Shown: positions 1 through 9,593, counted from the stretch's first letter. The stretch is 20,795 bases of DNA from Tetmemena sp. SeJ-2015 (GCA_027382625.1 JAJKFJ010024078.1:1-20795), one strand, 5' to 3'. Numbers and translations are program-made. Notes: a model not told the origin generated them from the letters alone.

Positions 1-1003
1 AAAGAACATAATTATTGAGATAAATGTAAAATTCATTTACTAAATTGCAGTTTTTAATTTCTTACTTATTTACGGAAGTCTATGATATAGAGTTTCTTCT
101 TTCATGCATGGTGGATCTCGTTAGTTTATTTTTTAAAACTGGAATAATAAATTACTAATTGAGCAATAATAAGATCTAGCGAGGATTGATTTAACTTTAT
201 ATTACCCTCCAAATTCTCTCTATTTTTACTAATTAATGAAAATGGGATTCAAACAGTTTTGAAGGAACAGCAACTGCAATTCAGCACAAGAATTCAAGAG
301 ATAATCTTATTTAAGATATTAAAATAATCAAAACATTATCTCCCTAAATATTTGAAAATGGTTAGATATCATTCTCAATAATTTAATTGATATCGATAAT
401 TTTTGATAGAGAATAGCTAAGAAATGAATGAAATAAAAGTGGAATGGAGGAATCAAACATCTTAGTTTGAATTTTAAGCCATGAACTCAAATCTTTGAAC
501 TAAAGGTTGATATCTCATTTTATTATTTCGCAAATACTAGTCAGCTTGCTTTTGCATATTTCATTAATTGTATTTGTCACAATATATTCTCAATCACCTA
601 ATCCTATTCATCCTCTAATTATAATTTATAATGGAATGAATAAAGATCTCAATAGAAATTATTAATTTATTACATATTTTGAAAATTAATAATATTATTA
701 TATTTATTATATTATTCATATTCTTTTTTATTTTGCTTATATAAAATCTGAATGTAGTGGAGGAGTCTCAGGTAAACCTTTGGAATAAAAATTATCAATT
801 ATTTTAGAGGATAATTCAAGTAAATTAATATTTATTAAATATCATTGCAATTTGAAATTTGAATTAAAATCTGGAAATTTTTAATAGAAACAAGCCGTAG
901 AATAATCTGAATGCCTTAATCAGGGCTGATATTTCTCCAACTTGTTAACTCCATCTACACTATTGGGGCCTCAAAAGTATTAGAGATTATATCCATTTAG
1001 TAA
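1..1003. other. AT-rich non-genic stretch
   Basis: This stretch is very AT-rich, with no convincing coding segment on either strand under the TAA/TAG=Gln code. A short piece near 237-330 (reading KWDSNSFEGTATAIQHKN) is slightly GC-richer and could be a tiny isolated MDS, but it has no start, stop or matching pointers, so I do not call a gene. Confidence 0.5.
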
Positions 1004-1503
1004 TATAGTAGAGAATCTAAAAGAAAATCGGGAGTAAGGACTATAAAATAAAGGGGAGAGGGAGGGGGTTTGAGGAGTCCGGGTGGCCTACTGGCAACGG
1101 TCGGGAATTAGAATAATCTGAATTGGGTTCGAATCCCACGAAATCATAAATTTAAATAAATTACGCAATTAGATAATAATCGAATAAGCCCTATGCGATA
1201 TCCTGAAATTCATCTAAAAGACATCCGAAAATGATAAATTATCCCGAAACCAAATTGAACATGGGAATCTGAAATGGGAATAAAAAATGGCATGGATCGA
1301 TAGAATAGACTCCCGCCGAGGTGGTGGAAATGTCAAAGGACCGATCATCAAATATAACTGTAAGACCTCCATTACAGAATCGAAATTACAGTAATAGTAT
1401 AAATAATCAGATTTAAAGAAAAGTAATAATTAATAAGGGCTTGTGGGTTATTTTAATCTCTTTTTTTGATGATTGCCGATTTTCTTTTAGATTCTCTACT
1501 ATA
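1004..1503. mobile_element. Inverted-repeat element (~500 bp) with tRNA-like core
   Basis: A perfect 28 bp inverted repeat occupies 1004-1031 and 1476-1503, beginning TATAGTAGAGAATC on the left. The element may be flanked by TA if its true ends are the inner TAG/CTA. Inside lie a tRNA-like segment with pol III A and B boxes and no long ORF. Size and architecture fit a non-autonomous element (MITE or SINE-like). No transposase is present. The call rests on structure only. Confidence 0.6.
1077..1150 (+). ncRNA. tRNA-like / pol III promoter segment (SINE-like)
   Basis: An A-box-like TGGCCTACTGG starts at 1084 and a perfect B box, GGTTCGAATCC, lies at 1126-1136. The spacing is normal for a tRNA. 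A D-arm can pair (GGCC with GGTC). The would-be acceptor stems do not pair and no clean anticodon arm forms, so it is unlikely to be a working tRNA. A tRNA-derived promoter within the surrounding inverted-repeat element is the better reading. Confidence 0.45.
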
Positions 1504-1518
1504 ATCAAGGGAATTAAA

Positions 1519-1995
1519 GCGCCCCCGGAATGAATAAAATAGCTAATAAGTCACGGCTTTGGCCGTGACGTCGTCGCCTACCAGCCTAATAGGGATATAA
1601 AACACGTGGCACCCCCGCCATCTCACACTCTGAGCAGAAGCCCCCGGCTTCTGCTTACCATTAAAAAGCTGACCTAAAAAGATGAGAAAAAAAAATGAGA
1701 TAGCATCCGTCCGGGAGCCAGACGCTGCTTCACAGCGTCTGGCTCCGCTGCAACTGCATGACTGAGTGTTTGCCCATAGAATACATCCCTCCACACTTAA
1801 CAGGATTAGGACGGTGAGTGGGAACTATTCACCTTTGATTATCTCTCCAGTGAGCAGCCCAACCACCTTCCCCTGGGCTTCGGCTGCCATTATCCCTTGC
1901 CTCTTTTAAGCACTCACTCACCAGCGAACGGAGTACCAAACCAGAGAGCCTTCAGGGAAAGGGCGACCGGTGCCTAGTGATGATCGTGTGTGTCC
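1519..1995. other. GC-rich hairpin island, possibly of bacterial origin
   Basis: Base composition jumps from about 25-30% to about 50% GC for some 480 bp. Three strong perfect hairpins follow one another: 1550-1557 with 1562-1569 (8 bp), 1634-1642 with 1646-1654 (9 bp, CCC loop), and 1714-1727 with 1733-1746 (14 bp, CTTCA loop). Longer-range pairing between GGTGAGTG near 1813 and CACTCACC near 1915 is possible. The island could be a structured RNA gene, a captured bacterial/prophage segment or an assembly chimera. I do not recognise it as RNase P, SRP, U-RNA or rRNA. Confidence 0.5.
1543..1794 (-). CDS. Possible bacterial-type small ORF in GC island
   Basis: An 83-codon ORF starts at GTG (1794) and ends at TAA or TAG under the standard code, with no in-frame TAA/TAG before that. 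This contrasts with the ciliate genes here. A purine-rich GGAGGG sits beside the start. The product is Cys-rich near the N-terminus and ends in ...VGDDVTAKAVTY. It gives a vague impression of small prophage-borne enterobacterial ORFs, but I cannot confirm any family. It may equally be a chance ORF across the island's hairpins. Confidence 0.25.
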   Translation of the reverse strand: MEGCILWANTQSCSCSGARRCEAASGSRTDAISFFFLIFLGQLFNGKQKPGASAQSVRWRGCHVFYIPIRLVGDDVTAKAVTY

Positions 1996-3275
1996 TGAAT
2001 TTTAACTTTCTAATTTAATACTTTAGATCTATTTAGAATTCTGCAAACTTTATCTAAATATTTTCTTCTTCCTTATCAAAATTATGGATTTACGGAATAT
2101 AAAATAAGAATTAGGCATGATTATATCCTTAATCTCTGCTTTAAATACTGGTTTGGTACTAAATTTTTATAAAAACGAAAAATAAGAGCGATCTTTATGT
2201 TTTATATATGATAATTAAATTCTATATTGATTTTAAAATATAAATAAATTTTTAATTATTTCGCTATTTTAATTATTGGTTAACTTCTTTTTGCTCTTAA
2301 TTTTTGATAGATGGATTAAGATAATCTACAGAAGAATTTAAATCCTAAATAATTTTCCAGAATAAATTGGTTAACTCAATTAATCTATAGAAACTTTTAT
2401 TTCCTTTCAAACATTTTGATATATTGTAAGACTTAATACAAAAAAAAACTAAAAAAATTGAACCAAAATGGTGAGTATTAGTCTTATCTAGCAATATTTT
2501 AGAACATTTAAAATAAAAATGTCATTATATTTCAGAATAACACTTCTCATTAGGGTAAATTTTGCTGTTAAAAATGACAATTCAAACATCTTTTGCTCAA
2601 ACTTAATCCTAAGTCTATAGAGTAGGGGTCAAAGACTCTTATTAAATTTATCACTTTAAGCTTTTCCTTCTCCGTTTTTAAAATAAACATTCTTTAAGGA
2701 AATTTTTTTGCGAGAATAGCTAAGTTTGTTATAACGAAATGCAGTGACTTAAGATATAGTTTCCTGAAAAAATCTTAGTTCTTTTTGCGGAAGTAAATTA
2801 TAGAAAACTTTTTTAAAAAATATTGAGCCTAGATAGTTTAAATGCATTTTTTGCTGGAATCTTGAATTTGAGTTTAAACTTAGCCTATAAATAAGGATTG
2901 AGTTTTGCATAATATAATACTTTTGAAAATTTATTGTCCAGAAAAACAATCCCCTCCCTTTATCATTAATTCATAAAAAATAAATTTCTCAATCTTTTTG
3001 AAATTAAAAAGAATCCTCATTTTTTTAATATTCTTCACTCTTATTGTTAGTTAGGTGATTATTAATTTTTTATAATCAAGGTCTAGCAGCGATAATTATT
3101 TTGAAGTTTAAGTTTATCTTAAAAATCTAAAATAAAAGAATAAAATAATATATATAATTAATATTTTAGGATTAAATGCGATTACCCAAATATTGTTTTA
3201 ATAAAGTTTTTTAATAAAAATGATATTAATATGCATGAGATCTTTTTTTATTTTAATATATAAATTTTGTTTTAA
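1996..3275. other. AT-rich non-genic stretch
   Basis: The stretch is strongly AT-rich, with homopolymer runs and no segment of coding-like composition on either strand. Short ATG-initiated ORFs here (for example minus-strand 2749-2949) are low-complexity and are not supported as genes. It probably represents germline-limited spacer. Confidence 0.5.
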
Positions 3276-3584
3276 TTATTATCCGTTCAGCCCCGATTTT
3301 TAAAAAACTTTTCAGTCTCCTTCTGTAAGGTCTGGACGAATGAGGACGAAGCTCTTGTCATCTATGTTTAAAACTTGATACTGTAAGCTCTCCTTGTTGG
3401 CCGAGTATTGCTACAAAAATGTCATTAAAAAGGTAATTTTTAATTTATTAAATCCCATAATTATAGGGAAATTCATGGACTGCAACATGCCAATAATGGA
3501 TGGATTGACGGAAAAAAATGGCTACTTACTAGACAAGCTGGCTTCTTAGACATTAGTGAAAAATCGGGGCTGAATGGATAATAA
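3276..3584. mobile_element. 309 bp terminal-inverted-repeat element
   Basis: Arms at 3276-3301 and 3559-3584 are inverted copies matching at 25 of 26 positions (outer end TTATTATCC, inner end CCCCGATTTTT). The interior is GC-richer than its surroundings and carries a receiver-domain-like coding piece. Size and TIRs resemble a MITE. No target-site duplication is obvious. Confidence 0.6.
3325..3573 (+). pseudogene. Response-regulator receiver domain fragment
   Basis: Read with TAA/TAG=Gln and with a 34-nt GT..AG intron (GTAATT...TATAG, about 3432-3465) removed, the plus strand gives ...VQNLILQALLVGR... followed by KFMDCNMPIMDGLTE and a TGA at the right inverted repeat. MDCNMPIMDG is the phospho-acceptor Asp loop of two-component receiver domains, usually seen in ciliate hybrid histidine kinases. 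Only a partial receiver is present, with no start codon or kinase domain. It is therefore probably a captured or decayed fragment inside the TIR element. The motif is clear; its status as gene or pseudogene is inferred. Confidence 0.5.
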
Positions 3585-4218
3585 ATAAGATTTGATTCAT
3601 TGAACATAAATAAACAAATAATATAAATATAAAAATATTAAAGATAAGTCCCAATTAATTAGTCAAATTTCGTTACTTATTTATTCTTGATTTAAATAAA
3701 GTAATTAATTCGTGTGTATTGTTAATTACCACCGCCTAAAATCCATCATCAAGATTAATTTCATAAAAGCACAAAATGAAAATTTAATTAAAAGAGAGAA
3801 ATAGAAATTTAAAAATAAAATTATTTTTATATTTTACCTATCTGAGCTTCTTATTTATTAAAAATACTTTAATTGCATATATCGGCACTACAACCTTATG
3901 ATTTATATCGAGTAAATATTCCCGATATACTTGAAAATCCATATCATTTGAAAATATTGTAATCAAACTTTTATCTTTCGCGATTTTATTAGATAAAATC
4001 TGGAACACTATCATCTAATATTTTTAGATATTATGCTTGAAATATTAAAAAATTGAATTTCATTACAAAAGAAATTGCTCTCAGATATATTTTTATTTAT
4101 AAAAAAAAGAAAAAAGAAATAGAAACTAATATCTCCTGTGGGAAATATAATTATTCTGCAAAAAAGGGATTTTTTATACACTATAAATTTTATTTTCAAA
4201 TCCTAATTTATCAATAAT
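3585..4218. other. AT-rich non-genic stretch
   Basis: No coding-like or structured segment was found on either strand. The short minus-strand ORF at 4011-4199 is Phe/Ile/Asn low complexity and not credible. Confidence 0.5.
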
Positions 4219-5310
4219 ATGAAATAAAATATATTGAGATTTGTTTCAAACTTATTTAGGGATAATGGAAATAACCAAGAATTCCAAGGATGCGATTTAT
4301 CAACGTGCACTTTTAAGATGGGATATTTCTGCTATAATTATAACATTGAAGAGAGGGCAACTTTATGTGCAAAAGGTTGTCTCTCAACTCATTCTATGTG
4401 TTTATACTAAAATTACTTACCCCAATCTTCTCTCTATTGCAATAACAATTGCTAATTTAAAGGAGCCCTCAGTACTTGCGTTATATTTGATAATTCATTT
4501 GACCTGATTTGCTATACTACTTCTTCAACCTCCTCATCTAGCACCACTTCTAGTACATCATCTACTACTAGAACAACTACAACTCGAACGACTACTACTA
4601 CAACTCCTGCTCCTCCCACTTAGTCAAAAAGACCCATAGCTTCAAAAACTCCAAGGTGGTAACCTTAAACTACCCCTAGTCCTGTAATTACTGCTAGATA
4701 GAAAGCTACCCAACCTGCTAACGATAAACTCACTAATGAACAAATATTAAAAATACGTAGAATAAAATTTTATTTTTCAAATTTATATCTTAGAGATATA
4801 TTATTTTCATTATTTAATAATGAAAAGTAAAAACTTAAAAAATTTTAGTTAGCAATAAATTAATTAAAATAGAAAATAGAATAAAATTATGTACTAAATT
4901 ATTCTGCTTAAAATTAAAAAAAAAATATTTTAAGCATTTACTTTTGTTTATCTTTTTTATCTATACTAAAGGATAACCGTTTGCAACTTTTCCATTTTGC
5001 ATATTATTTAAAAAATATCATTATAGGTAATTAAGGAGGCGAATTATTTTTCGCGACCAATAAATGTAAGAGCAAATATTGTAAGTTTGTAGATTAAGAA
5101 ACATTGATTTTGGAAGAATTTCAACTTTTCAATCCAAAAGAAAAAGAGAAATTTTACCACATTATATGTATATAAATTATTTTTAAAAATTAAGAATTAT
5201 TTTGCTTTAACATTATTTTAATCATATGCTATTTTTATAATCTAAAATTAAGAGAAAATCGACATAATCCGATAAGCAAATTTAATTATATTAATCTACT
5301 GCTCTTTTGA
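4219..5310 (+). CDS. Cys-rich, Thr/Ser-rich protein (unrecognised), contains likely IES
   Basis: The frame is open under the ciliate code from ATG 4219 to TGA 5308-5310 (363 codons before removing IES). Codons about 15-95 give a Cys-rich region (GCDLSTCTFKMGYFCYNYN, then several CxC-like spacings). It is followed by a mucin-like Ser/Thr tract near 4515-4620 (runs of TT, SS, TTR) and a basic Pro/Lys/Arg tail. After an AT-rich gap (likely IES 4747-5014) a second coding-like part reads NKCKSKYCKFVDQETLILEE. The end beyond about 5170 is AT-rich and may contain another IES. No clear signal peptide is seen. Layout suggests an extracellular or surface protein with a glycosylated linker; no family is recognised. 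Confidence 0.45.
4747..5014. other. Candidate IES, pointer TTAAAAA (261 bp)
   Basis: The direct repeat TTAAAAA lies at 4747-4753 and 5008-5014, both in the same codon phase. Excision removes 261 bp of extremely AT-rich sequence and keeps the frame, joining ...LTNEQILK to NIIIGNQGGELFF. The pointer is A/T only, so a chance match is possible. Confidence 0.4.
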
Positions 5311-5554
5311 CTTGTGAAAGTATTTAAATTGCTAATCTATTCACTTATAAAGAAACAGATTGAATGATTTATTTAGCATCATTCAATATAAGTGTGGAAT
5401 AATTTACTCTTTCAAAAGACAATATATACTAGAGAATTTAATGCAAAATAGTCGGTTGTAGGAAACTGATCTAGTAGAGATCAACTTTAAAAAAGTGATT
5501 TATAATATATAGATGTTTAAATAATATGATGTTTTTAATTTTTTAATGGGGGGC

Positions 5555-6196
5555 TCATTAATATGCAAATCTTCGTGAAGACCCTTCGTTTAGTTAGTTC
5601 TGCTGATAGTCTTCATCTTTAAGTCTTGGTATATTTCTTTTTAAAGTTGTAGACTAGATTGGTTTGAAAGTTATAGTAGGTAAGGGTTGTTTAGGTTCTT
5701 TGCTATCTTAAATTGATCTGATGTTGTCAAAAGTGTTCATTTTTGTGTTTATTCTGGTATTGTTTCTTGATTTCTCTGAAATTATCTTGTCATTTTCTTT
5801 GTTTTTGGTTGTCTCCTTGTCCAAAATCTTAGCCTTGACTTTTTCAGTGGTGTCTGAGTGCTGTCGCAAAAAGTGGTTTTGATTGCTGCTACTGCTATTG
5901 ATATTGTTAGTTCTTTAAAGCTCCTCATTTTAAATTTAGAGATATATCAAATTAAAACGAATTAAATATGGGAATCCCTACTAAGACTCTAACAGCTTCT
6001 ATTTCAATAAGAAAACACCTTTAATTTTCCTTTAGATTCTTCACTATATCTATTGCCTCAAAATAAATTCAAATTAGGAATAAAAAACAGCAACTAAAAA
6101 ATTCCTAAAAGAGATAGGTAAGCAAAAATTTAAATATAGAGATTAACTAAACTTACTTCAGATTAAAAATATTAGATACGGAGGTTTCTTCTCCAT
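5555..6196 (-). CDS. Small Lys/Asn/Gln-rich protein, 155 aa, two IES (unrecognised)
   Basis: Start ATG is at 6196-6194 (MEKKPPYL). After removal of two IES the product is 155 residues ending ...SSRRFAYQ at TGA 5557-5555. Residues 1-32 are ordered-looking (KENQRCFLIEIEAVRVLVGI). The rest is hydrophilic and probably disordered: NSSSSNQNH, then charged KVKAKILDKETTKNKEND, then TFKPIQSTTLKR. The two excisions (140 and 34 bp) together give a length divisible by three and remove every in-frame TGA. The function is unknown. It lies convergent to the Cys/Thr-rich gene and is head-to-head with the possible small ORF at 6400. Confidence 0.6.
5927..5963. other. IES, pointer AAT/ATT (34 bp)
   Basis: Repeats ATT lie at 5927-5929 and 5961-5963 (plus-strand reading). 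Excision of 34 bp restores the frame of the 155-aa gene, joining ...VGIPIF to NEELQRTNN. Confidence 0.5.
6032..6177. other. IES, pointer ATCTAA/TTAGAT (140 bp)
   Basis: The 6 bp repeat TTAGAT (plus strand) lies at 6032-6037 and 6172-6177. Excision removes 140 bp containing an in-frame TGA and joins MEKKPPYL to KENQRCFLIEI. An intron-like GTAAGT...TTTTAG sequence lies inside this IES but does not restore frame. Confidence 0.55.
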
Positions 6197-6399
6197 TATC
6201 GCCCTCTCTACTTATTTATTTTCAAATTTAATCCTTCACAAGCCCACTCTTTACACGCATTGATAGATTTTTATTTACTTTATATATATTTTTAGAGATC
6301 AAGTCAAGAAAATAAAATTCAAAATATTTAAGGCGCGATATAGTCTGGAGTTCTAGACAAAATTAAGTATTAAGATAATTATTCTGAAGAAAAAAAAAC

Positions 6400-6657
6400 A
6401 TGGAGTAAAGTAAAAATTATGTAAGTATTTTAAATCCTAACTTTGCTTTATTTTAGGCTTAATGCATGCCGATGGTTGTGGGCCTGATAATTATTAAGAT
6501 AGAAATTTAATTAGTGTACGTAGGGATAGACAAGAGAAAAATTCTCCATTGCTAAAATTCGCAATGTGACGTAGCTTAATATAATAGATACCTTTAATTA
6601 AAATTTGGCTATTTTATCCCTTATTTTTATAAAGACACAAAGTTATATATAAAATGA
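6400..6657 (+). CDS. Possible small intron-containing ORF (73 aa), doubtful
   Basis: ATG at 6400 gives seven codons (MEQSKNY), then a textbook short intron, then an open frame to TGA 6655-6657 under TAA/TAG=Gln. The C-terminal third is AT-driven. An alternative frame after the intron (MHADGCGPDNYQDRN) is equally protein-like, so this could instead be an MDS of another gene. No family is recognised. Confidence 0.3.
6421..6456 (+). other. Intron-like sequence (36 nt)
   Basis: It runs from GTAAGT to TTTTAG with CTAAC upstream of a pyrimidine-rich tract, matching ciliate spliceosomal introns. It is the best argument that the surrounding 6370-6575 stretch is expressed. Confidence 0.5.
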
Positions 6658-7401
6658 GTGACTTGAATAAAATATACCTCTTTATTGATTCTCAATTCCC
6701 ATTACATTATTAGCAACATACATAATGTAGTTTTTACAATTTCAAAAATCAAACGATGAATGTATAATACTTATCAGAGGCGTATTCAAAATTTTTAAAA
6801 GTTGTTCTTCCAAAAAGGAGTACTTATCATCGATTTAAATATAAAATATCATTTTTAACTTGATTTCTCTTTATTAGATATGTTGAGACATTATTTAATT
6901 ACTCTTAAATGATATATAATAGCAATTGTGAATGAATTAAATATTTTTGTAATTTTACCACAAAACTGATGAGCAATTATCTTTTGAAATTTTATAAAGG
7001 TAATTATATTTTCCATTTGAGATTGATATCAATTAAAATTGGGGAGTGTGAAAATTTAATCAAATCTTTCGAATCTAAAATATTGCTTTTATCAAATTAA
7101 TTAAATTTTTAATAAATACCAAAATGAATTTGAAAAGTATTGAAATTTAATCCTTCAATTTGCATTAAAAATTTTTTAATTTAGGATTCAAACAAAATAT
7201 CCTTATTGTTGTAATAAATTATGATTTAAATTGTATTAAATTGCATTGCTTTTTGTCTTTATGTTTACAAAATTAAATATTTAAATTAGTTTATATGATA
7301 TTGGGACCGGAAGGACAGAGAGTTCTAGTATCTTCTTATTTAATCGATATATTTCCTCGAAATAAGTAAAACTTAAAAAACCCTTCTTTTTAAGAGACAA
7401 A
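6658..7401. other. AT-rich upstream spacer
   Basis: No gene-like sequence is seen on either strand. The last ~100 bp before 7402 would hold the promoter and 5' leader of the downstream gene. A small perfect stem (CTTAAAAA with TTTTTAAG) lies about 7371-7393. Confidence 0.45.
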
Positions 7402-9124
7402 ATGCCAACAACAGACCAAGGATTCTTTATGGTAAGTGGAAAAAATAAACATCTATCTATATAAGAGAGATATCTTTCCTTTTAATGGGTTCATAACTTT
7501 TTCTTTTAGATTGAAATCATGAATGAAAGCGTGATGAACAAGAAATACGGCTCTTGCAGACTCCACATTCCAGATCGCTTCGCCCAAAATCAAAGCGTTG
7601 AGAGCCATCCCACAAGGCCTCAACACTATATTTGCGTCGATAAGGATGAGCCCTTCAAGATCAAGATAAGCGCAGTCGACTAGAGTGATAAGAGCACTTA
7701 CGGTGCTGTGCTCTTCTTAGATGGCCAGAGAGTCCATGGAAAGAAAACCTTCTCTTGCAAAACGATGTTCCATGGCTTCAAATTAGGAGGAGGGGAGTTC
7801 AAGGAGTTTGTATTTTCCACTCCATAGATTGCTGGACTGCAGGAAGAGGGTAGCGAGAATAAAGTTAACGAAGAATCTAAGACCTAGTATTCATCAAAGC
7901 CTGACCACAATATGCAAAGATAGGAGGATTTCCTAGACTAAAAATATAAGAACCACAAGGGAACTATTATCCTAGAGTTTTATCAGACTGAATAATTTGA
8001 GAGACCTAATAGAGCATTTAGAGTGCACACTAAAACTTATGAAACTCACTTCATAGAAGATGTTAATAAAAAGTCTTCATTCGCAGACTCAGTCAGAATC
8101 AAACAAGGAAAAACTTTCTCTCTTAAAAAGTTTGATAACAATGCTGCAGGAGGACCTCCTTAACATGGTGGAAATTTCAGAGGAAATAATGGAGGCTAAG
8201 ATCCAAGGATGAACGGAGGAGGCTACCCCAATAGAAATGGCTAAAATGGATATGAAAGTTAGAACGGGCGAAGAAGAGATGATAAGTATAACGATAAATT
8301 TGGAGGTAGTAATAGCCACAGTAGCAATAGAGGTGGATATAATAATAACAACAGCAGCAACGGCTAAAGAAATGGTAATAGTGGGAGAACAATGGATATG
8401 TCTAGAAGAAGTAACAATGGAGGAAGCTATGGAAGTTAAAATTACAATGGAGGTAACGGAAGAGATAGAGAGGGAGGATACGGAGGCTTCAGAGGTGGTC
8501 ATAGTGGTCACAATGGATAAGGAGCATTTAGCTAAGGGAACTCTTAGCAATAAGAAATGATTACAGACTTCAAAGTGAACTATGATAAACTAGTAGACGT
8601 GATAGTGATTAATTACGCTGATTGGTCCTATCTTTAGTATATGAGTAAGTAAACTTCTATTTTTCACATTTCATCATCCTAACTAAGGATCTTTTATTCT
8701 TTGTTCTAACCATTTATTTATAGAATACGTGGACTTGTATAAGTATGACCATCTCCGCTTGATCCCCAAATCACTAATGCTGTCTCATGAGTTCATTTAC
8801 AAAGTCCTCTACTCAGTTCTGAAGCACTTCGGCCGCCTGCATTATCGTTAACTTGACGGGGAGTTCCTAAAAGCGACTGGGTACAAGATTAGTGACTTTT
8901 TCGAGTTCAGAGAAGACGACATGAAGAAGTTTCTAGAACAAAAGACAGGCATGTTTTAGATAGATGACAAGGGAAATGCAATTGCTAAGAAAGAATGGAA
9001 GGAGGAGGATGACTAGAATGAGCGTAATAATATTGCGAGAAGGTTCAATAAATCGTAAGCATAACTTAACTCGACGCAGCAGAGGGTTGGAAATAAAGTA
9101 GCAGAGGTAATCACTATCGAATGA
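7402..9124 (+). CDS. DUF7918-like protein with Gly/Asn/Arg-rich middle; IES-free
   Basis: Start ATG 7402 (MPTTDQGFFM). Two introns are removed, and TGA lies at 9122-9124. The product has about 520 residues. Residues ~10-240 read as a compact domain: HYICVDKDEPFKIKISAVD, YGAVLFLDGQRVHGKKTF, FHGFKLGGGEFKEFVFS, then KGTIILEFYQTE. Its order of a Tyr-Ile segment, FLDG-xx-V, F-xxF-xFS and GTI resembles DUF7918 proteins of fungi and protists. Residues ~240-370 are Gly/Asn/Arg/Gln-rich (GGPPQHGG, RDREGGYGGFRGGHSG), suggesting RNA binding or condensation. The C-terminal ~160 residues are mixed α-helical and charged. The function is unknown. Unlike its neighbours it needs no IES removal, and it is GC-richer. 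An alternative 3' exon via a 75-nt intron is possible. Confidence 0.75.
7432..7509 (+). other. Intron 1 of DUF7918-like gene (78 nt)
   Basis: GTAAGTGG...CTTTTAG, phase 0 after MPTTDQGFFM. Removal joins to IEIMNESVMN and keeps the open frame. Confidence 0.75.
8645..8723 (+). other. Intron 2 of DUF7918-like gene (79 nt)
   Basis: GTAAGTAAAC...TTTATAG with a CTAAC branch-like site. Splicing joins ...SYLQYM to KYVDLYKYDH. Confidence 0.75.
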
Positions 9125-9593
9125 GTAAAACTCACTTCCTGATATATTGCTCTTGATTTCACAACCAATTTTGATACTAAGGGAGTTATCCCAACTCTTG
9201 ATTTCGCTTCCTAGCTCATCGAGTATTTGCAAATTCGATCTTTACTTCTATAAAAGTTAACAATATTTCATGCTTTCAGTACTTCAAATCTTCAATCACC
9301 TTTATCAATTTTTATTATTGATAAGATATATTTAAAGATTAGATTAAATTAAATTATGTCAATAAAGTATTTAAAATATAATACTATTTAATCACAGTGA
9401 GGTTTATACTTTCAGTTTTAAACTAACAAAATAGTATGACACTTGGTTCCATCGAGTTAAAATAAATCCCTAAATATATTTACTGAAACTTCTCAAAATT
9501 TAAGAATTATCTTTTCAAAATAGAAGTATTTATTTCTGAGATGGCACTCTTTTATCAAAGATTAAATGATATTGAGTAAAAAATAATAAGACT
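9125..9593. other. Convergent intergenic region
   Basis: It lies between the 3' ends of the DUF7918-like gene (+) and the GH6 gene (-). The first ~110 bp keep coding-like composition: the plus frame reads GVIPTLDFASQLIEYLQIRS if a 75-nt intron 9107-9181 is removed, and the minus strand also has an open frame. The remainder is AT-rich with nothing recognisable. Confidence 0.4.

Noticed and set aside
1077..1150. Functional tRNA gene
   Set aside because: A and B boxes are good, but the acceptor stem does not pair and no proper anticodon arm forms.
3327..3352. Hammerhead-like ribozyme core
   Set aside because: It contains GACGAATGAGGACGAA, but the conserved CUGAUGA and GAAA core with three helices cannot be assembled.
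6105..6156. Minus-strand GTAAGT...TTTTAG intron
   Set aside because: It lies wholly inside the 140 bp IES. Splicing it leaves a stop, whereas the ATCTAA excision gives a clean frame.
8089..8550. Minus-strand 153-codon ORF and the overlapping plus-strand 8237-8560 ORF
   Set aside because: They are low-complexity shadows of the Gly/Asn/Arg-rich coding region of the plus-strand gene.
8933..9232. Minus-strand 99-codon ORF
   Set aside because: It is antisense to the 3' part of the DUF7918-like gene over most of its length and lacks independent support.
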